This document shows positions 25,678-34,490 of a DNA stretch of 64,000 nt, in pieces (the stretch's first letter is position 1; each line of letters begins with the position of its first letter). The DNA is from Mycobacterium sp. D16R12 (lineage in GTDB: Bacteria > Actinomycetota > Actinomycetes > Mycobacteriales > Mycobacteriaceae), in NCBI RefSeq assembly GCF_002013465.1, contig NZ_MAFC01000002.1, positions 1 through 64,000 on the forward strand. The letters are read 5' to 3'. Position numbers and translations under genes: made by a program. The notes beneath the pieces were generated by a model. That model made no database searches. It was not told the DNA's origin and saw nothing but the letters and a program-made list of their open reading frames with translations.

Positions 25678-27294
25678 GTGACCGCCCAGCCGGACTTCTC
25701 GTTGATCGTCGGCTACGGCACCGATATGGGCAATGCCGAGGACGCTGCCATGTCGTTCTCCGAGGCTCTGGAAGAGGCCACCGGCATCAAGTCCGAGGCG
25801 ATCGAACTCAACCAGGTCGACGTCGCGGATCTGCAATCGGTATCGCATTTCGTTGTCGTGGTATCGACATTCGGCGACGGTGAATTTCCTGATAACGCGC
25901 TGCTGTTCTGGGAAGCGATCAGCGCCGAGGCCGCCGATCGGCTGGAGCATCTGAATTTCTCGGTGCTCGCGCTCGGTGACAGCAGCTACGAATTCTTCTG
26001 CAACGCGGGTCTGCTCCTCGACCAGCGCCTAGAGGCCCTGGGTGCGGCCCGGCTGGCCGAACGCGTCGACATCGATGGGCCCTATCTCCAGCAGTCGAAG
26101 GAGTGGACCACCGATCTGGTCAAGCGTCTCGCGGCGGGCCAGATCAGTACTACCGCAACGGACGTGGTGACGGAGGCGCCCGCACCTCCCAAGCGCGACC
26201 GCAACGAGCCCGTCGAGGCCCGCTTGCTCGTCAACCGGCTGCTCACCACCACCGAATCCGACAAAGAAGTACGCCATTACGAAGTGGACCTCACCGGTTC
26301 CGGAATCTCCTATGAGGCAGGCGATTCGATTGCCGTGCACGCGACCAACGATCCCGGGCTCGTCACGGCGATAATTGCCGAACTGGGCGTCGGGGCCGAT
26401 CATCGGGTGGCCGGTCACGATGAGCCGCTCGCCGAACTGCTGTCCGATCATCTCGAGATCCGCACCCCCTCGCGGACCCTTCGTGCCCTGGTCGCTACCC
26501 GAACGGAGAACACGGAGGCGGTCGCCGCGCTTGGTGGCGACGTCACTCCCTCGCCGGGGTCGTGGCTGTATGGAAAAGATGTTCTCGATCTGATCAGGTT
26601 GGGGGAGTTGACCGTTGATGAACTGGTCGACAATCTGCGCCCGCTTCAGTTCCGTGATTACTCCATCGCATCCAGCCCGGCCCTGCACCCCGACACCGTG
26701 CACCTGACCGTAGCGACCATTCGATACGCCGATGCCGATCGCATCTATGGCGGTGTGGCATCGACATTTCTGGCCGATCGCGGGCAGGCGATGCGGGTGC
26801 ATCTGCGTCCCAACCACACATTCCGGCTGCCGGCGGCCGACGTGCCGATCATCATGATCGGGCCGGGGACGGGGATCGCGCCGTTCCGCGGCTTCCTCCA
26901 GGAGCGTCAGGTCTCGGGCGCGACCGGGCGTTCGTGGCTGTTCTTCGGAGACCGGCGCCGTGCCACCAGTTTCCTCTATGGCGAGGAGCTTCAGGGCTTC
27001 GTCGATTCGGGCATATTGACCCGGCTCGACCTCGCGTTCTCACGAGACGGCGCCGACGAGGAGCCGAAACGGTATGTCCAGCACCGCATGATGGAGAACG
27101 AGGCGGAGCTATTCGCCTGGCTGCAGGATGGTGCGTACCTCTACGTGTGCGGCGATGCCGAGAACATGGCCAAGGACGTCGATGCGACGTTGCACGAGAT
27201 CGTTGCCCGCTGCGGCGGAATGGACGCCGCAGCGGCGCACTCGTACGTCAACGACCTCATCAAGAGCCATCGGTACGTACGCGACGTCTACTGA
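25678..27294 (+). CDS. second diflavin reductase (sulfite reductase flavoprotein-like)
   Basis: This is a 538-residue NADPH-FAD-FMN electron-transfer protein. The flavodoxin domain has FSLIVGYGTDMGNAEDAAMS and STFGDGEFPDNALLFWEAI. The FAD part has FRDYSIASSP and YGGVASTFLAD. The NADPH part has GPGTGIAPFRGFLQER and YLYVCGDAENMAKDVD, and it ends in YVRDVY. It is a paralog of the reductase at 15269-17011 but lacks its N-terminal helices. GTG 25678 follows GAGGGAG. No partner oxidoreductase is adjacent, so the acceptor is unknown. Confidence 0.88.
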   Translation: MTAQPDFSLIVGYGTDMGNAEDAAMSFSEALEEATGIKSEAIELNQVDVADLQSVSHFVVVVSTFGDGEFPDNALLFWEAISAEAADRLEHLNFSVLALGDSSYEFFCNAGLLLDQRLEALGAARLAERVDIDGPYLQQSKEWTTDLVKRLAAGQISTTATDVVTEAPAPPKRDRNEPVEARLLVNRLLTTTESDKEVRHYEVDLTGSGISYEAGDSIAVHATNDPGLVTAIIAELGVGADHRVAGHDEPLAELLSDHLEIRTPSRTLRALVATRTENTEAVAALGGDVTPSPGSWLYGKDVLDLIRLGELTVDELVDNLRPLQFRDYSIASSPALHPDTVHLTVATIRYADADRIYGGVASTFLADRGQAMRVHLRPNHTFRLPAADVPIIMIGPGTGIAPFRGFLQERQVSGATGRSWLFFGDRRRATSFLYGEELQGFVDSGILTRLDLAFSRDGADEEPKRYVQHRMMENEAELFAWLQDGAYLYVCGDAENMAKDVDATLHEIVARCGGMDAAAAHSYVNDLIKSHRYVRDVY

Positions 27295-27298
27295 GGGC

Positions 27299-27664
27299 CT
27301 ATTCCCGGCCCGCACGCCACTTGTCCAACATTCGTCGATCCCGTTTAGTCGGCCGACCTGCGCCGCGATCTCGCGCTGCCAGCAGAACCTGAGGGGCCTC
27401 GGGCCGGGCAGGTGTTCGATCGAGGTAGCAGGTCACAGCGTCGGCGGCGCCAACCCGTTTCTGGATCACCCGCACCACCTTGACGATTCGCGTTGTATCG
27501 CCCACCAATGCGCGAACCTCGTCACCGGGGGCCACCATCGTCGACGGTTTCGCCGGGCGATCGTTGATCCGCACATGCCCACCTCGGCATGCCGCGGCGG
27601 CATCCGGCCGGGTCTTCGTCAGCCGGACCGCCCACAGCCACCGATCGACGCGGGACGACTCCAT
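27299..27664 (-). CDS. S4-domain RNA-binding protein (HslR/Hsp15-like)
   Basis: The protein (121 residues) starts with an S4 domain (ESSRVDRWLWAVRLTKTRPD, AAACRGGHVRINDRPAKPST), the fold used by Hsp15/HslR to bind stalled 50S-tRNA complexes and by several rRNA-binding proteins. The tail is basic (RGAGRPTKRDRRMLDKWRAG). ATG 27664 is chosen; MMDV adds four residues without better support. It is convergent with the diflavin reductase, 4 bases apart. Confidence 0.85.
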   Translation of the reverse strand: MESSRVDRWLWAVRLTKTRPDAAAACRGGHVRINDRPAKPSTMVAPGDEVRALVGDTTRIVKVVRVIQKRVGAADAVTCYLDRTPARPEAPQVLLAARDRGAGRPTKRDRRMLDKWRAGRE

Positions 27665-27714
27665 GACGTCCATCATGCCGGGCCTCCAGGCAGGTGCTGG
27701 CGGTGAGCAGCCCG

Positions 27715-28521
27715 CTAGGCGCGCAGCGACAGGATCTGCTCGATCTCGCGCCGCAGCCGTTCGTGACGAAACGGTTCAAAACTGAGGGCGGCGCCGGTAC
27801 GCGCAGACAGCCGCGCGAACAGATCCACCGTCCGCCGTAGTGCGTTTACGGTGTCGTCGGCATCGAAATGCGCCCAGCAGCCCTCGACTTCGTCGCGCAC
27901 ATCAGCATCCATCCAGCTGTCCATGCGGGTACCCAGGTAACGAGTGTCATGCGCGGCGCCGTACCGGACGCGATGGTCCCATTCAATGATGCGCAGCAAC
28001 TCTTCCTTGAGGTCCTGGTCACGCAGCTTCGCCGACCAGAGCTCCTCGCGCACCACGGCTTTCGCGCACATCAGCGCCGCGGCGTAGCCCCAGTGCACGC
28101 TCTCCTCGAACTCCTCCTGGTCGGGCAGCTGTCCCTCCGGCGTGCCCACCGCGTGCGGGTCAGGTGCCTGATCGTCCTTGTCGACCAACACCTCGAAGGG
28201 CCGATCGTGCTCCATCTCGGCGAGGTCGTCGGCAGGAATCAGGGTGAAGTCGAGCTTGCCGCCGGCGTAGTAGATCAGGCGGGTCTGATAACCGGAGTCT
28301 TCGTCTTCTAGACGCTCGACCACAAGAACGTCGCCCAGCGATGCCCACCACGAATCTTCGTCCGCCAGGTCATCGGGGTCGGACGCGTAGAGCTCGATGT
28401 CCCGATCCGACAGGGGATGAACGTCGCCGTTGGCCGCGGACCCGGTGACAATGACAGCCCGGACGGCATCCACCTCGGTCGCCCATGCGACCAACTTCTC
28501 AAGCACCTCGGCGTAATCCAC
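27715..28521 (-). CDS. ANT(6)-type aminoglycoside 6-adenylyltransferase-like protein
   Basis: A nucleotidyltransferase core lies at the N-terminus: RAVIVTGSAANGDVHPLSDR followed by DIELY, giving the GS...DxD metal site, with a third acidic residue in GKLDFTLIP. The helical C-terminal half (AAALMCAKAVVREELWSAKL, LLRIIEWDHRVRYG, MDSWMDADV) resembles streptomycin adenylyltransferases of the AadE/AadK family. It might modify an aminoglycoside, or another substrate. GTG 28521 with AAGGAT upstream gives a 268-residue protein; TTG 28557 would add 12. Confidence 0.75.
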   Translation of the reverse strand: MDYAEVLEKLVAWATEVDAVRAVIVTGSAANGDVHPLSDRDIELYASDPDDLADEDSWWASLGDVLVVERLEDEDSGYQTRLIYYAGGKLDFTLIPADDLAEMEHDRPFEVLVDKDDQAPDPHAVGTPEGQLPDQEEFEESVHWGYAAALMCAKAVVREELWSAKLRDQDLKEELLRIIEWDHRVRYGAAHDTRYLGTRMDSWMDADVRDEVEGCWAHFDADDTVNALRRTVDLFARLSARTGAALSFEPFRHERLRREIEQILSLRA

Positions 28522-28606
28522 ACCTATATCCTTGGCCGCCTGGCGTGGTGTTCTCAAGGGCTTTTCCGCGTGTCGGTCAGGTGTTTCGCGCGCGTCGCGG
28601 CGTCCG

Positions 28607-28882
28607 TTAGCCGGCGTTGTTCTTGTTCGTGCCGTCCGGCACGAACGGGTTGACCCCGGTCGGTGTCAGTGGATTGGCGCCCTCATAGGTCGGCTGATGG
28701 GCACCCTGCTGGTACTCGATGTCGCCCGGGGCTAGGCAGGGATCGAAGTCGGTGGCACCGACGCTCGGCTGATTCGCGTAACACACGGGCGGCGGCTCCG
28801 GCGCTGCCTGTGCCACCGGTGTCCCGATCAGGGTGATTGCCCCGACGACCATTGCCGAACTCACTGCCGTAAACAGCTTCAT
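28607..28882 (-). CDS. small secreted protein
   Basis: This 91-residue protein has a clear signal peptide (MKLFTAVSSAMVVGAITLIG, cleavage after AQAA) and a Pro/Asn/Gly-rich mature part. One Cys pair (PPVCYANQ, DPCLAPGDI) suggests a disulfide, and NPLTPTGVNPFVPDGTN stands near the end. ATG 28882 follows GGAGAGG. The family is common in mycobacteria; no function is known to me. Confidence 0.75.
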   Translation of the reverse strand: MKLFTAVSSAMVVGAITLIGTPVAQAAPEPPPVCYANQPSVGATDFDPCLAPGDIEYQQGAHQPTYEGANPLTPTGVNPFVPDGTNKNNAG

Positions 28883-29091
28883 GCCTGCACCTCTCCACTC
28901 TCTGAAAAGCCAGCTAATTGAACGCATCGCGCGCAGCGACCCGTATAACACATTGCTATATATGCATATACCATTTTCAATGGATATGTCTACGCCGCAA
29001 TGGAGGAAATCAGGAAGCTCTCATGGAGATTTCAGCTAATACTCAGAATACCGGCGCGGGGTAGGGGTACGTGACCCAAAGCGGTCGCTCC

Positions 29092-29718
29092 TCAGCGTTG
29101 CGTGGAGCGTTCCGGCCCGTGGGCCAGCAGCATGTCGACCAGCTGATCGATGAGAGTCTCCTCGGTGCCCGCGATGTCCTGGTTCAGCCATGCCGCGACG
29201 GCCTGTCCGACGCCACCCACGACGAAATGGGCCAGCACCGGAAGGCTGCCGTCATCATCACGGCGAAACCAGTCGCGCAGATGCTGGGCGAACAGCGACA
29301 CAAACATCGCCGTGGCCTCGAACCTCTTGCGCACCAGAACCGGATTGACCTGCCGCGGGCTGTAGAGCAGCTGCCCGATGCGACGGTCCGCATTGATGAC
29401 ACGCACCACGCTGTTGATACCGGCCCTCACCTGCTGGCGCGGCGGCGCCGCGGCCACCTCCGCCTCGATGGTCGACGTAAGCCCCTCAACGGCCCAATCG
29501 AAGATCGCGATGGCGAATTCGTCCTTGTCGGAGAAGCTTTCGTAGAAATAGCGTTGTGCCAGCCCGGAGCGCTGACAGACGGTGCGCAGTGTGAGGTCAC
29601 CGGGTCCGTCCGGGGCGCCGAGGATGTCCAGTCCTGCCTCGAGCAGCTGCTGCCGACGCCGGGCCAGGCGTTCGTCGGCGGGAAGACCGCTGTATGAGCG
29701 GCCGGCTGGAGATGACAC
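29092..29718 (-). CDS. TetR family transcriptional regulator
   Basis: This 208-residue protein has the helix-turn-helix at residues about 18-65 (RRQQLLEAGLDILGA, TVCQRSGLAQRYFYESFSDK) and an all-helical ligand domain. It is divergent from the acyl-CoA dehydrogenase pair, so it is the likely regulator of those fatty-acid or steroid oxidation genes, perhaps sensing an acyl-CoA. No obvious palindrome was found in the 125 bases between. Confidence 0.87.
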   Translation of the reverse strand: MSSPAGRSYSGLPADERLARRRQQLLEAGLDILGAPDGPGDLTLRTVCQRSGLAQRYFYESFSDKDEFAIAIFDWAVEGLTSTIEAEVAAAPPRQQVRAGINSVVRVINADRRIGQLLYSPRQVNPVLVRKRFEATAMFVSLFAQHLRDWFRRDDDGSLPVLAHFVVGGVGQAVAAWLNQDIAGTEETLIDQLVDMLLAHGPERSTQR

Positions 29719-29843
29719 CCATCCAGTCTTACAGGAGCCGGTATTTGCCTGGGAGTAGAACGGGTATTAATCTGAATGCGCGTGCATCCAGATCGAATCG
29801 GATTCGGCGCGTTTCCCAGCAGCCTCGACACAACGGAGTGCAC

Positions 29844-31073
29844 ATGGACCTGGCCTTCTCAGCAGAGGAAGAACAATTCCGCACCGAAGTCCAGGAGTTC
29901 CTGGACAAGTACCTCACCGAGGATCTGCGTGCGGCCGGGCGCCTGCAAACGAGTGTGTACAGCGACCACGAGGCGAGCCTCCAATGGCAGGCCATCCTCC
30001 ACGAGAAGGGATGGGCTTCACCCGCCTGGCCGGTGAAACACGGCGGCCAGCCGTGGACCGTCGCGCAGCACTACATCTTCGCGGTCGAATCGACCCTTGC
30101 CGGGGCACCGGCGTTGTCGCCGATGGGTATTCGGATGGTTGCGCACGCCATCGTCAAGTTCGGCACACCGGAGCAAAAGGACTTCTTCCTGCCCCGCATT
30201 CTGACGGGGGAGGTGTTCTTCTGCCAGGGTTACAGCGAGCCCGAGTCCGGGTCGGACCTGGCGTCATTGCAGATGTCGGCGCTCTCCGACGGTGATGATT
30301 TGATCCTCAATGGCTCCAAGATCTGGACAACCCATGCGCGCGAGGCAAATTGGATGTTCGCTCTGGTCCGCACCACCAAGGGGCCGAAGAAGCAGCTCGG
30401 TATCACCTTCATCCTTATCGATTTCACCTCACCCGGCATCGAGGTCAAGCCCCTGGTGATGAGCTCGGGCGAGGAGGTGCAGAACGTCGTGTTCTTCGAC
30501 AACGTGCGAGTCCCCAAGGCCAATGTCCTCGGTGAGATTGACGAGGGGTGGACCGTCGCCAAGTATCTCCTCGAGTTCGAGCGTGGCGGTGGGGCAGCGG
30601 CTCCCATGCTGCAGGTGGGACTCGATCAGCTGAGTATGGCCGCCCGGTCGGTTCCCGCCGAGAATGGAAGCCTGGCAGACGATCCGGTGTTCGCCGCCAA
30701 GCTCGCCGATCTCGCGATACGTATCGACGTTATGGAGGTTCTTGAGCACCGGGTGCTGGCGGTCGTCGCGGGAGGCGGTAATCCGGGCACCGCGTCCTCG
30801 ATGCTCAAGATTCTTGGAACCGAACTTTCGCAGGCGTTGACCACACTCACGCTGGAGGCTGCGGGTCCGCGTGGCCGCGTGTATCAGCCTCATGTCACGA
30901 AGCCGGGCGGTCCGGTGGTCGAGTACACCCCGCCCGCCGACGGCTATCACAGCGGTGAGCTGTGGCAGGCGGTGGCGCCACTGCACTACTTCAACGACCG
31001 CGCCGGATCGATCTATGCGGGTTCCAACGAGATTCAACGCAACATCCTTGCCAAAGCCCAACTCGGCCTCTGA
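29844..31073 (+). CDS. acyl-CoA dehydrogenase (FadE family)
   Basis: This 409-residue flavoenzyme has the N-terminal helices (DLAFSAEEEQFRTEVQEFLD), the middle strand motif FFCQGYSEPESGSDLASLQM with FAD/substrate contacts, and the C-terminal GSIYAGSNEIQRNILAKAQL. It oxidises acyl-CoA to enoyl-CoA. ATG 29844. It is followed 21 bases later by a second, shorter FadE. Such pairs in mycobacteria can form heterotetramers (as with cholesterol side-chain enzymes), so the two may work as one enzyme. Confidence 0.92.
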   Translation: MDLAFSAEEEQFRTEVQEFLDKYLTEDLRAAGRLQTSVYSDHEASLQWQAILHEKGWASPAWPVKHGGQPWTVAQHYIFAVESTLAGAPALSPMGIRMVAHAIVKFGTPEQKDFFLPRILTGEVFFCQGYSEPESGSDLASLQMSALSDGDDLILNGSKIWTTHAREANWMFALVRTTKGPKKQLGITFILIDFTSPGIEVKPLVMSSGEEVQNVVFFDNVRVPKANVLGEIDEGWTVAKYLLEFERGGGAAAPMLQVGLDQLSMAARSVPAENGSLADDPVFAAKLADLAIRIDVMEVLEHRVLAVVAGGGNPGTASSMLKILGTELSQALTTLTLEAAGPRGRVYQPHVTKPGGPVVEYTPPADGYHSGELWQAVAPLHYFNDRAGSIYAGSNEIQRNILAKAQLGL

Positions 31074-31094
31074 CAGACAAGAGCGAACATCACC

Positions 31095-32243
31095 ATGGAT
31101 TTCAATCTCACCGACGAGCAACAGCTCCTGAAGAACTCCGTCTCGGATTTCCTGGCCATCCGGTACGGCCTCGATACCAGCCGGCGCGCGGCGCGCTCGG
31201 ATGTCGGTTGGCAGCCGCAGCTGTGGAAGTCCTTCGCCGAGGAGCTCGGTATCCTCGCCGCGCCACTGCCTGAGGATCTCGGTGGTCTGGGCGGCGGCGC
31301 GGAGGAGGTGCTAGTGATTGCCGAGGTGCTCGGACATCATCTCGTCGTCGAGCCCTTCATCGGTACGGTGGTGCTCGGCGGCGGCCTGCTCCGGCGGTCG
31401 AACAGCGACCTGGCCAAGGATCTCGTCGGCGGTATCGCGGCCGGCGACGTGGTGACCGGATTCGCCTCACTAGAGCCAACTTCCGGGCAATCATTTCACT
31501 CGGTGCGAACAACTGCTCGCCGCGAGGGGCAAGATTGGGTGCTCGACGGCGAGAAGATCGTGGTGAGCGATGCACCCATCGCCACCCATCTGATCATCAC
31601 CACACGGACCTCCGGCGATGACGCCGACACCGCCGGTCTCACCCTGTTCGTGGTGCCGTTCGATCCCGCAAGTCCGGCTGAAGGCGTAACCGCACATCAT
31701 TACCGCACGATTGACGACCATCACGCGAGCGACCTGGTGATATCGGCTCTGCGCGTGCCGGATTCGGCCCGGATTTCGGAGGTCGACGGCGCATGGCCGC
31801 TGATCGATGCGGCGCTCGATGAAGCGACGGCCGCCACCGTCGCCGAGGCGGTCGGGATGCTCCGCAAGGTGCTCGCCGATACGGTCGAATACACCAAGCA
31901 ACGTCGGCAGTTCGGCGTGGCGATCTCCAACTTCCAGGCGCTACAACACCGCATGGTGAACATGCACATCGAGGTGGAGCAGGCGGTCGCGGCCTCCTAT
32001 CTCGCCTCGCTCAATCTTGGCGGTCCGCGCCGCACCCGTGTGGTGTCGGCGGCCAAGGCGACGATCTCGCGTGCTGCCCGTCTGGTGGGACAGGAGGCCG
32101 TCCAGTTGCACGGCGGTATGGGGATGACCGAGGAGTTGGCGATTGGGCACTACTTCAAGCGTCTCACCGCAATTGAGTCGGAGTTCGGAAACCGCGACTT
32201 CCACACCGCGCGCTATCGGCGCGTGCGCAGTGCTGAGTCTTAA
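31095..32243 (+). CDS. acyl-CoA dehydrogenase (FadE family), second of a pair
   Basis: This 382-residue acyl-CoA dehydrogenase fold begins DFNLTDEQQLLKNSVSDFLA. It has GFASLEPTSGQSF in the middle and VQLHGGMGMTEELAIGHYFK at the C-terminus. It is shorter than its neighbour and sits just downstream of it, suggesting the partner subunit of a heteromeric FadE. Its TAA shares bases with the stop of the convergent DUF1345 gene (TTAA). Confidence 0.92.
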   Translation: MDFNLTDEQQLLKNSVSDFLAIRYGLDTSRRAARSDVGWQPQLWKSFAEELGILAAPLPEDLGGLGGGAEEVLVIAEVLGHHLVVEPFIGTVVLGGGLLRRSNSDLAKDLVGGIAAGDVVTGFASLEPTSGQSFHSVRTTARREGQDWVLDGEKIVVSDAPIATHLIITTRTSGDDADTAGLTLFVVPFDPASPAEGVTAHHYRTIDDHHASDLVISALRVPDSARISEVDGAWPLIDAALDEATAATVAEAVGMLRKVLADTVEYTKQRRQFGVAISNFQALQHRMVNMHIEVEQAVAASYLASLNLGGPRRTRVVSAAKATISRAARLVGQEAVQLHGGMGMTEELAIGHYFKRLTAIESEFGNRDFHTARYRRVRSAES

Positions 32244-32857
32244 CCGACGAGATTGATGACCAGGTTGATCGTGCACGCGATGATGACGGTGCCGTAGATG
32301 TAGCTGAAAAGGCAGTGCTTCAACACCACGTCGCGGATGTGGGACGCGGTGACGGCGGTATCTGATACCTGATAGGTCATACCGAGATTGAAGGAGAAGT
32401 AGTAGAAGTCGACGTAGCGAGGTGGTACTTCGGAGTTGAAGTCGATTCCACCAGGGGTGCCCTGGTAATAGATCCGTGCGTATCGGGCGGCGTAGATCGT
32501 GTGCAGCATCGCCCAGACTGTCAGGATCGCTCCGATGCACAATCCTGCGTAGGCACCCTTGTCCTCATCGTTGGCCGAGATCAGAAGTATCCCGATTGCG
32601 GACAGGCTGGCCAGCAGAACCAGCAGCATCGCCAGATCGCCCAGCTCGTCGTCCATGTCCTCACTGCTCGCGCGCGCACGTGTCTGGTCGGAATCCATGG
32701 GCCACAACACAATGAGCGCCCACACCACACTGATGGCCGCGGCCACGATGACCACCGCGAGGAGTGCAACCTGCCACCGTTGCAATAGCGTCCACGTCAA
32801 CGTGCCGGCCACCAACCCCGCCACGAGCGCGATCCAGAATCGCCTAGCACCGGTCAT
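32240..32857 (-). CDS. DUF1345 membrane protein
   Basis: Five or so membrane segments are seen in these 205 residues, plus the family motif PRYVDFYYFSFNLGMTYQVS near residue 150, typical of DUF1345. The function is unknown. Its terminal codon overlaps the stop of the convergent acyl-CoA dehydrogenase. A charged loop (DSDQTRARASSEDMDDELGD) lies between segments two and three. Confidence 0.85.
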   Translation of the reverse strand: MTGARRFWIALVAGLVAGTLTWTLLQRWQVALLAVVIVAAAISVVWALIVLWPMDSDQTRARASSEDMDDELGDLAMLLVLLASLSAIGILLISANDEDKGAYAGLCIGAILTVWAMLHTIYAARYARIYYQGTPGGIDFNSEVPPRYVDFYYFSFNLGMTYQVSDTAVTASHIRDVVLKHCLFSYIYGTVIIACTINLVINLVG

Positions 32858-32903
32858 GCGCTCACCTCGAACAACACCATCCCGACATCCAACAGTGCCG
32901 ACA

Positions 32904-32931
32904 CTAAAAAGGGAAGGCGCATCGCGCCTTC
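32904..32931 (-). terminator. Rho-independent terminator of the Hsp70-like gene
   Basis: GAAGGCGC (32913-32920), loop ATC, GCGCCTTC (32924-32931) is a perfect 8-pair stem. Read on the minus strand it is followed by CC and TTTTTA. It lies 90 bases after the stop of the 33021-34433 gene. This is a textbook intrinsic terminator with a U-tract, unusual for mycobacteria. Confidence 0.8.
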
Positions 32932-33020
32932 ACACTCTTACTTTGTGGCTCACACCGGAGCTTGCCGCAAAACTCCGGGCGCCACTCAGAACTGCTGGGC
33001 TAAAACAGGATTCACGAGGA

Positions 33021-34433
33021 CTAGGGGTGCGGCGAGGTCGTCACTGTCGTCGTGGTCGAGGTCCGGTTACTCGGAGAGGGAGCGTCATCGCGGTCCTGCC
33101 ACGCGATGAACAGTGCGGTGAATATGGCCCCCGAGAACACTGCCGCAGCAAGGAACCAGAGGAACGGCCGCTGGAACCAGCGCATCCGGTCGGTGTCGCG
33201 GTGGTCGCCCGGCCCGGGGGTGAACGTGACCTCTGGTCGGGCAGCGGCGGCCGGAGTCGAGTAGTCCTGGTACTCCTGCAATTCCGGGGAGGTGTCGCCT
33301 TCTGACCAGGCCAACCTGTCGGATTCGACGGTGTCGATGGGTTTGGATGCGGGGCTCTTGGCGGTTTCCTCACCCGCAGGTACCGGCCGCATCATGGTCA
33401 CTTCTGGGGACGGCGTTTCCTCTGGTTGACCGGCCATGACGGCAGCCCCGAATGCGGCGGCGAGCTGAGGCTGCGGTGCGGCGATGATCGGGCATCGCAA
33501 GCGTTCGGAAAGCTGTTGGGTGACAAGGGGGATGCCGGAACCACCGCCCACGGTGAGGACGGCACTAACCCCGGCCGAAGGAATATTGTTGCGTTCCAAG
33601 GTTTCTTGAATGCCGGTGATCAGCGCGGCAAGCGGTTCTCGGATCCAGTCTTCCAGCTCACTGCGCGTGAGCCGCACATCAGAGGTGAGGCCAGGCAGCT
33701 CAACGGGAACCACGGTCGTGGTGTCCGTCGACAGATGCTCCTTGGCCGCCCGGCAGCGATCACGCAGGCGCGTCAGGGCGCCCAGGGATGCCGTTCCGTC
33801 CGGGTCCTGGTTGAGGCCGGCAAGAACCTGCGTCAAGAGCTCTTGGTCAATGCGCTGCCCCGAGAAGTCACGATGGCGAACGGTCTGGCCGATGGGTTCG
33901 AAGTTACGCGCGGCGTCGGCGATTGTGATGCTGGTGCCGGTTCCGCCGAAATCGCAGACAATGACGACACCATGAGCGGGCAGGCGATCACGCGCGCTCT
34001 CCAGTGCGGCGCGTGCGTCGGGCACCAGCTTCATCGGGGTGCCCCCGGGCGCCAGGGCGGGCACCTTGTCGATGGCGGCCCGCAACGCGGCGACGGAGTG
34101 CGCACCCCAATGGGCTGGGATGGCAGCCGCGAGTGCCGGAGGAGTATCGAAGTTCGCGACTACGGCCGCGTCGGCGATCATGACCCGGATGGCTTCGGCC
34201 ATGACCCAATCGGCGCTGTGCACGGATCCGTCGGCCCCGACGATTCCGACAGGGTCCCCGACGCGATCGACGAAGCCGGTGAGGGCCAGGCCAGCTTCCT
34301 TCGGGATACCGACCTCCGAGGGCCGATCCTCGTGGAGCGTGAGCATCGAAGTCCGCACGACGGGGACGCCGTCAGGGTTGCCGTCGGTGGCGACCAGCTG
34401 TGTAGCCCCGATCGACATTCCGAGTGAGTTCAT
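33021..34433 (-). CDS. membrane-anchored Hsp70-like (actin-fold) ATPase
   Basis: The first 340 or so residues of this 470-residue protein have the sugar-kinase/Hsp70 ATPase fold. CDFGGTGTSITIADAAR is the phosphate-2 motif and VLTVGGGSGIPLVTQQLSER the adenosine motif. The phosphate-1 region is degenerate (MSIGATQLVAT, no DxG), and the Hsp70 substrate domain is absent. A Pro-rich linker leads to one membrane segment (FLWFLAAAVFSGAIFTALFI) and a short Thr/Ser-rich tail, so the ATPase would face the cytoplasm. It may sense envelope state; function unknown. ATG 34433. Confidence 0.78.
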   Translation of the reverse strand: MNSLGMSIGATQLVATDGNPDGVPVVRTSMLTLHEDRPSEVGIPKEAGLALTGFVDRVGDPVGIVGADGSVHSADWVMAEAIRVMIADAAVVANFDTPPALAAAIPAHWGAHSVAALRAAIDKVPALAPGGTPMKLVPDARAALESARDRLPAHGVVIVCDFGGTGTSITIADAARNFEPIGQTVRHRDFSGQRIDQELLTQVLAGLNQDPDGTASLGALTRLRDRCRAAKEHLSTDTTTVVPVELPGLTSDVRLTRSELEDWIREPLAALITGIQETLERNNIPSAGVSAVLTVGGGSGIPLVTQQLSERLRCPIIAAPQPQLAAAFGAAVMAGQPEETPSPEVTMMRPVPAGEETAKSPASKPIDTVESDRLAWSEGDTSPELQEYQDYSTPAAAARPEVTFTPGPGDHRDTDRMRWFQRPFLWFLAAAVFSGAIFTALFIAWQDRDDAPSPSNRTSTTTTVTTSPHP

Positions 34434-34490
34434 TCCCTACCTGTTCGCCTGTTCCCCTGCGATTCTAAGCGGGCGACGTGCGGTACCGAC

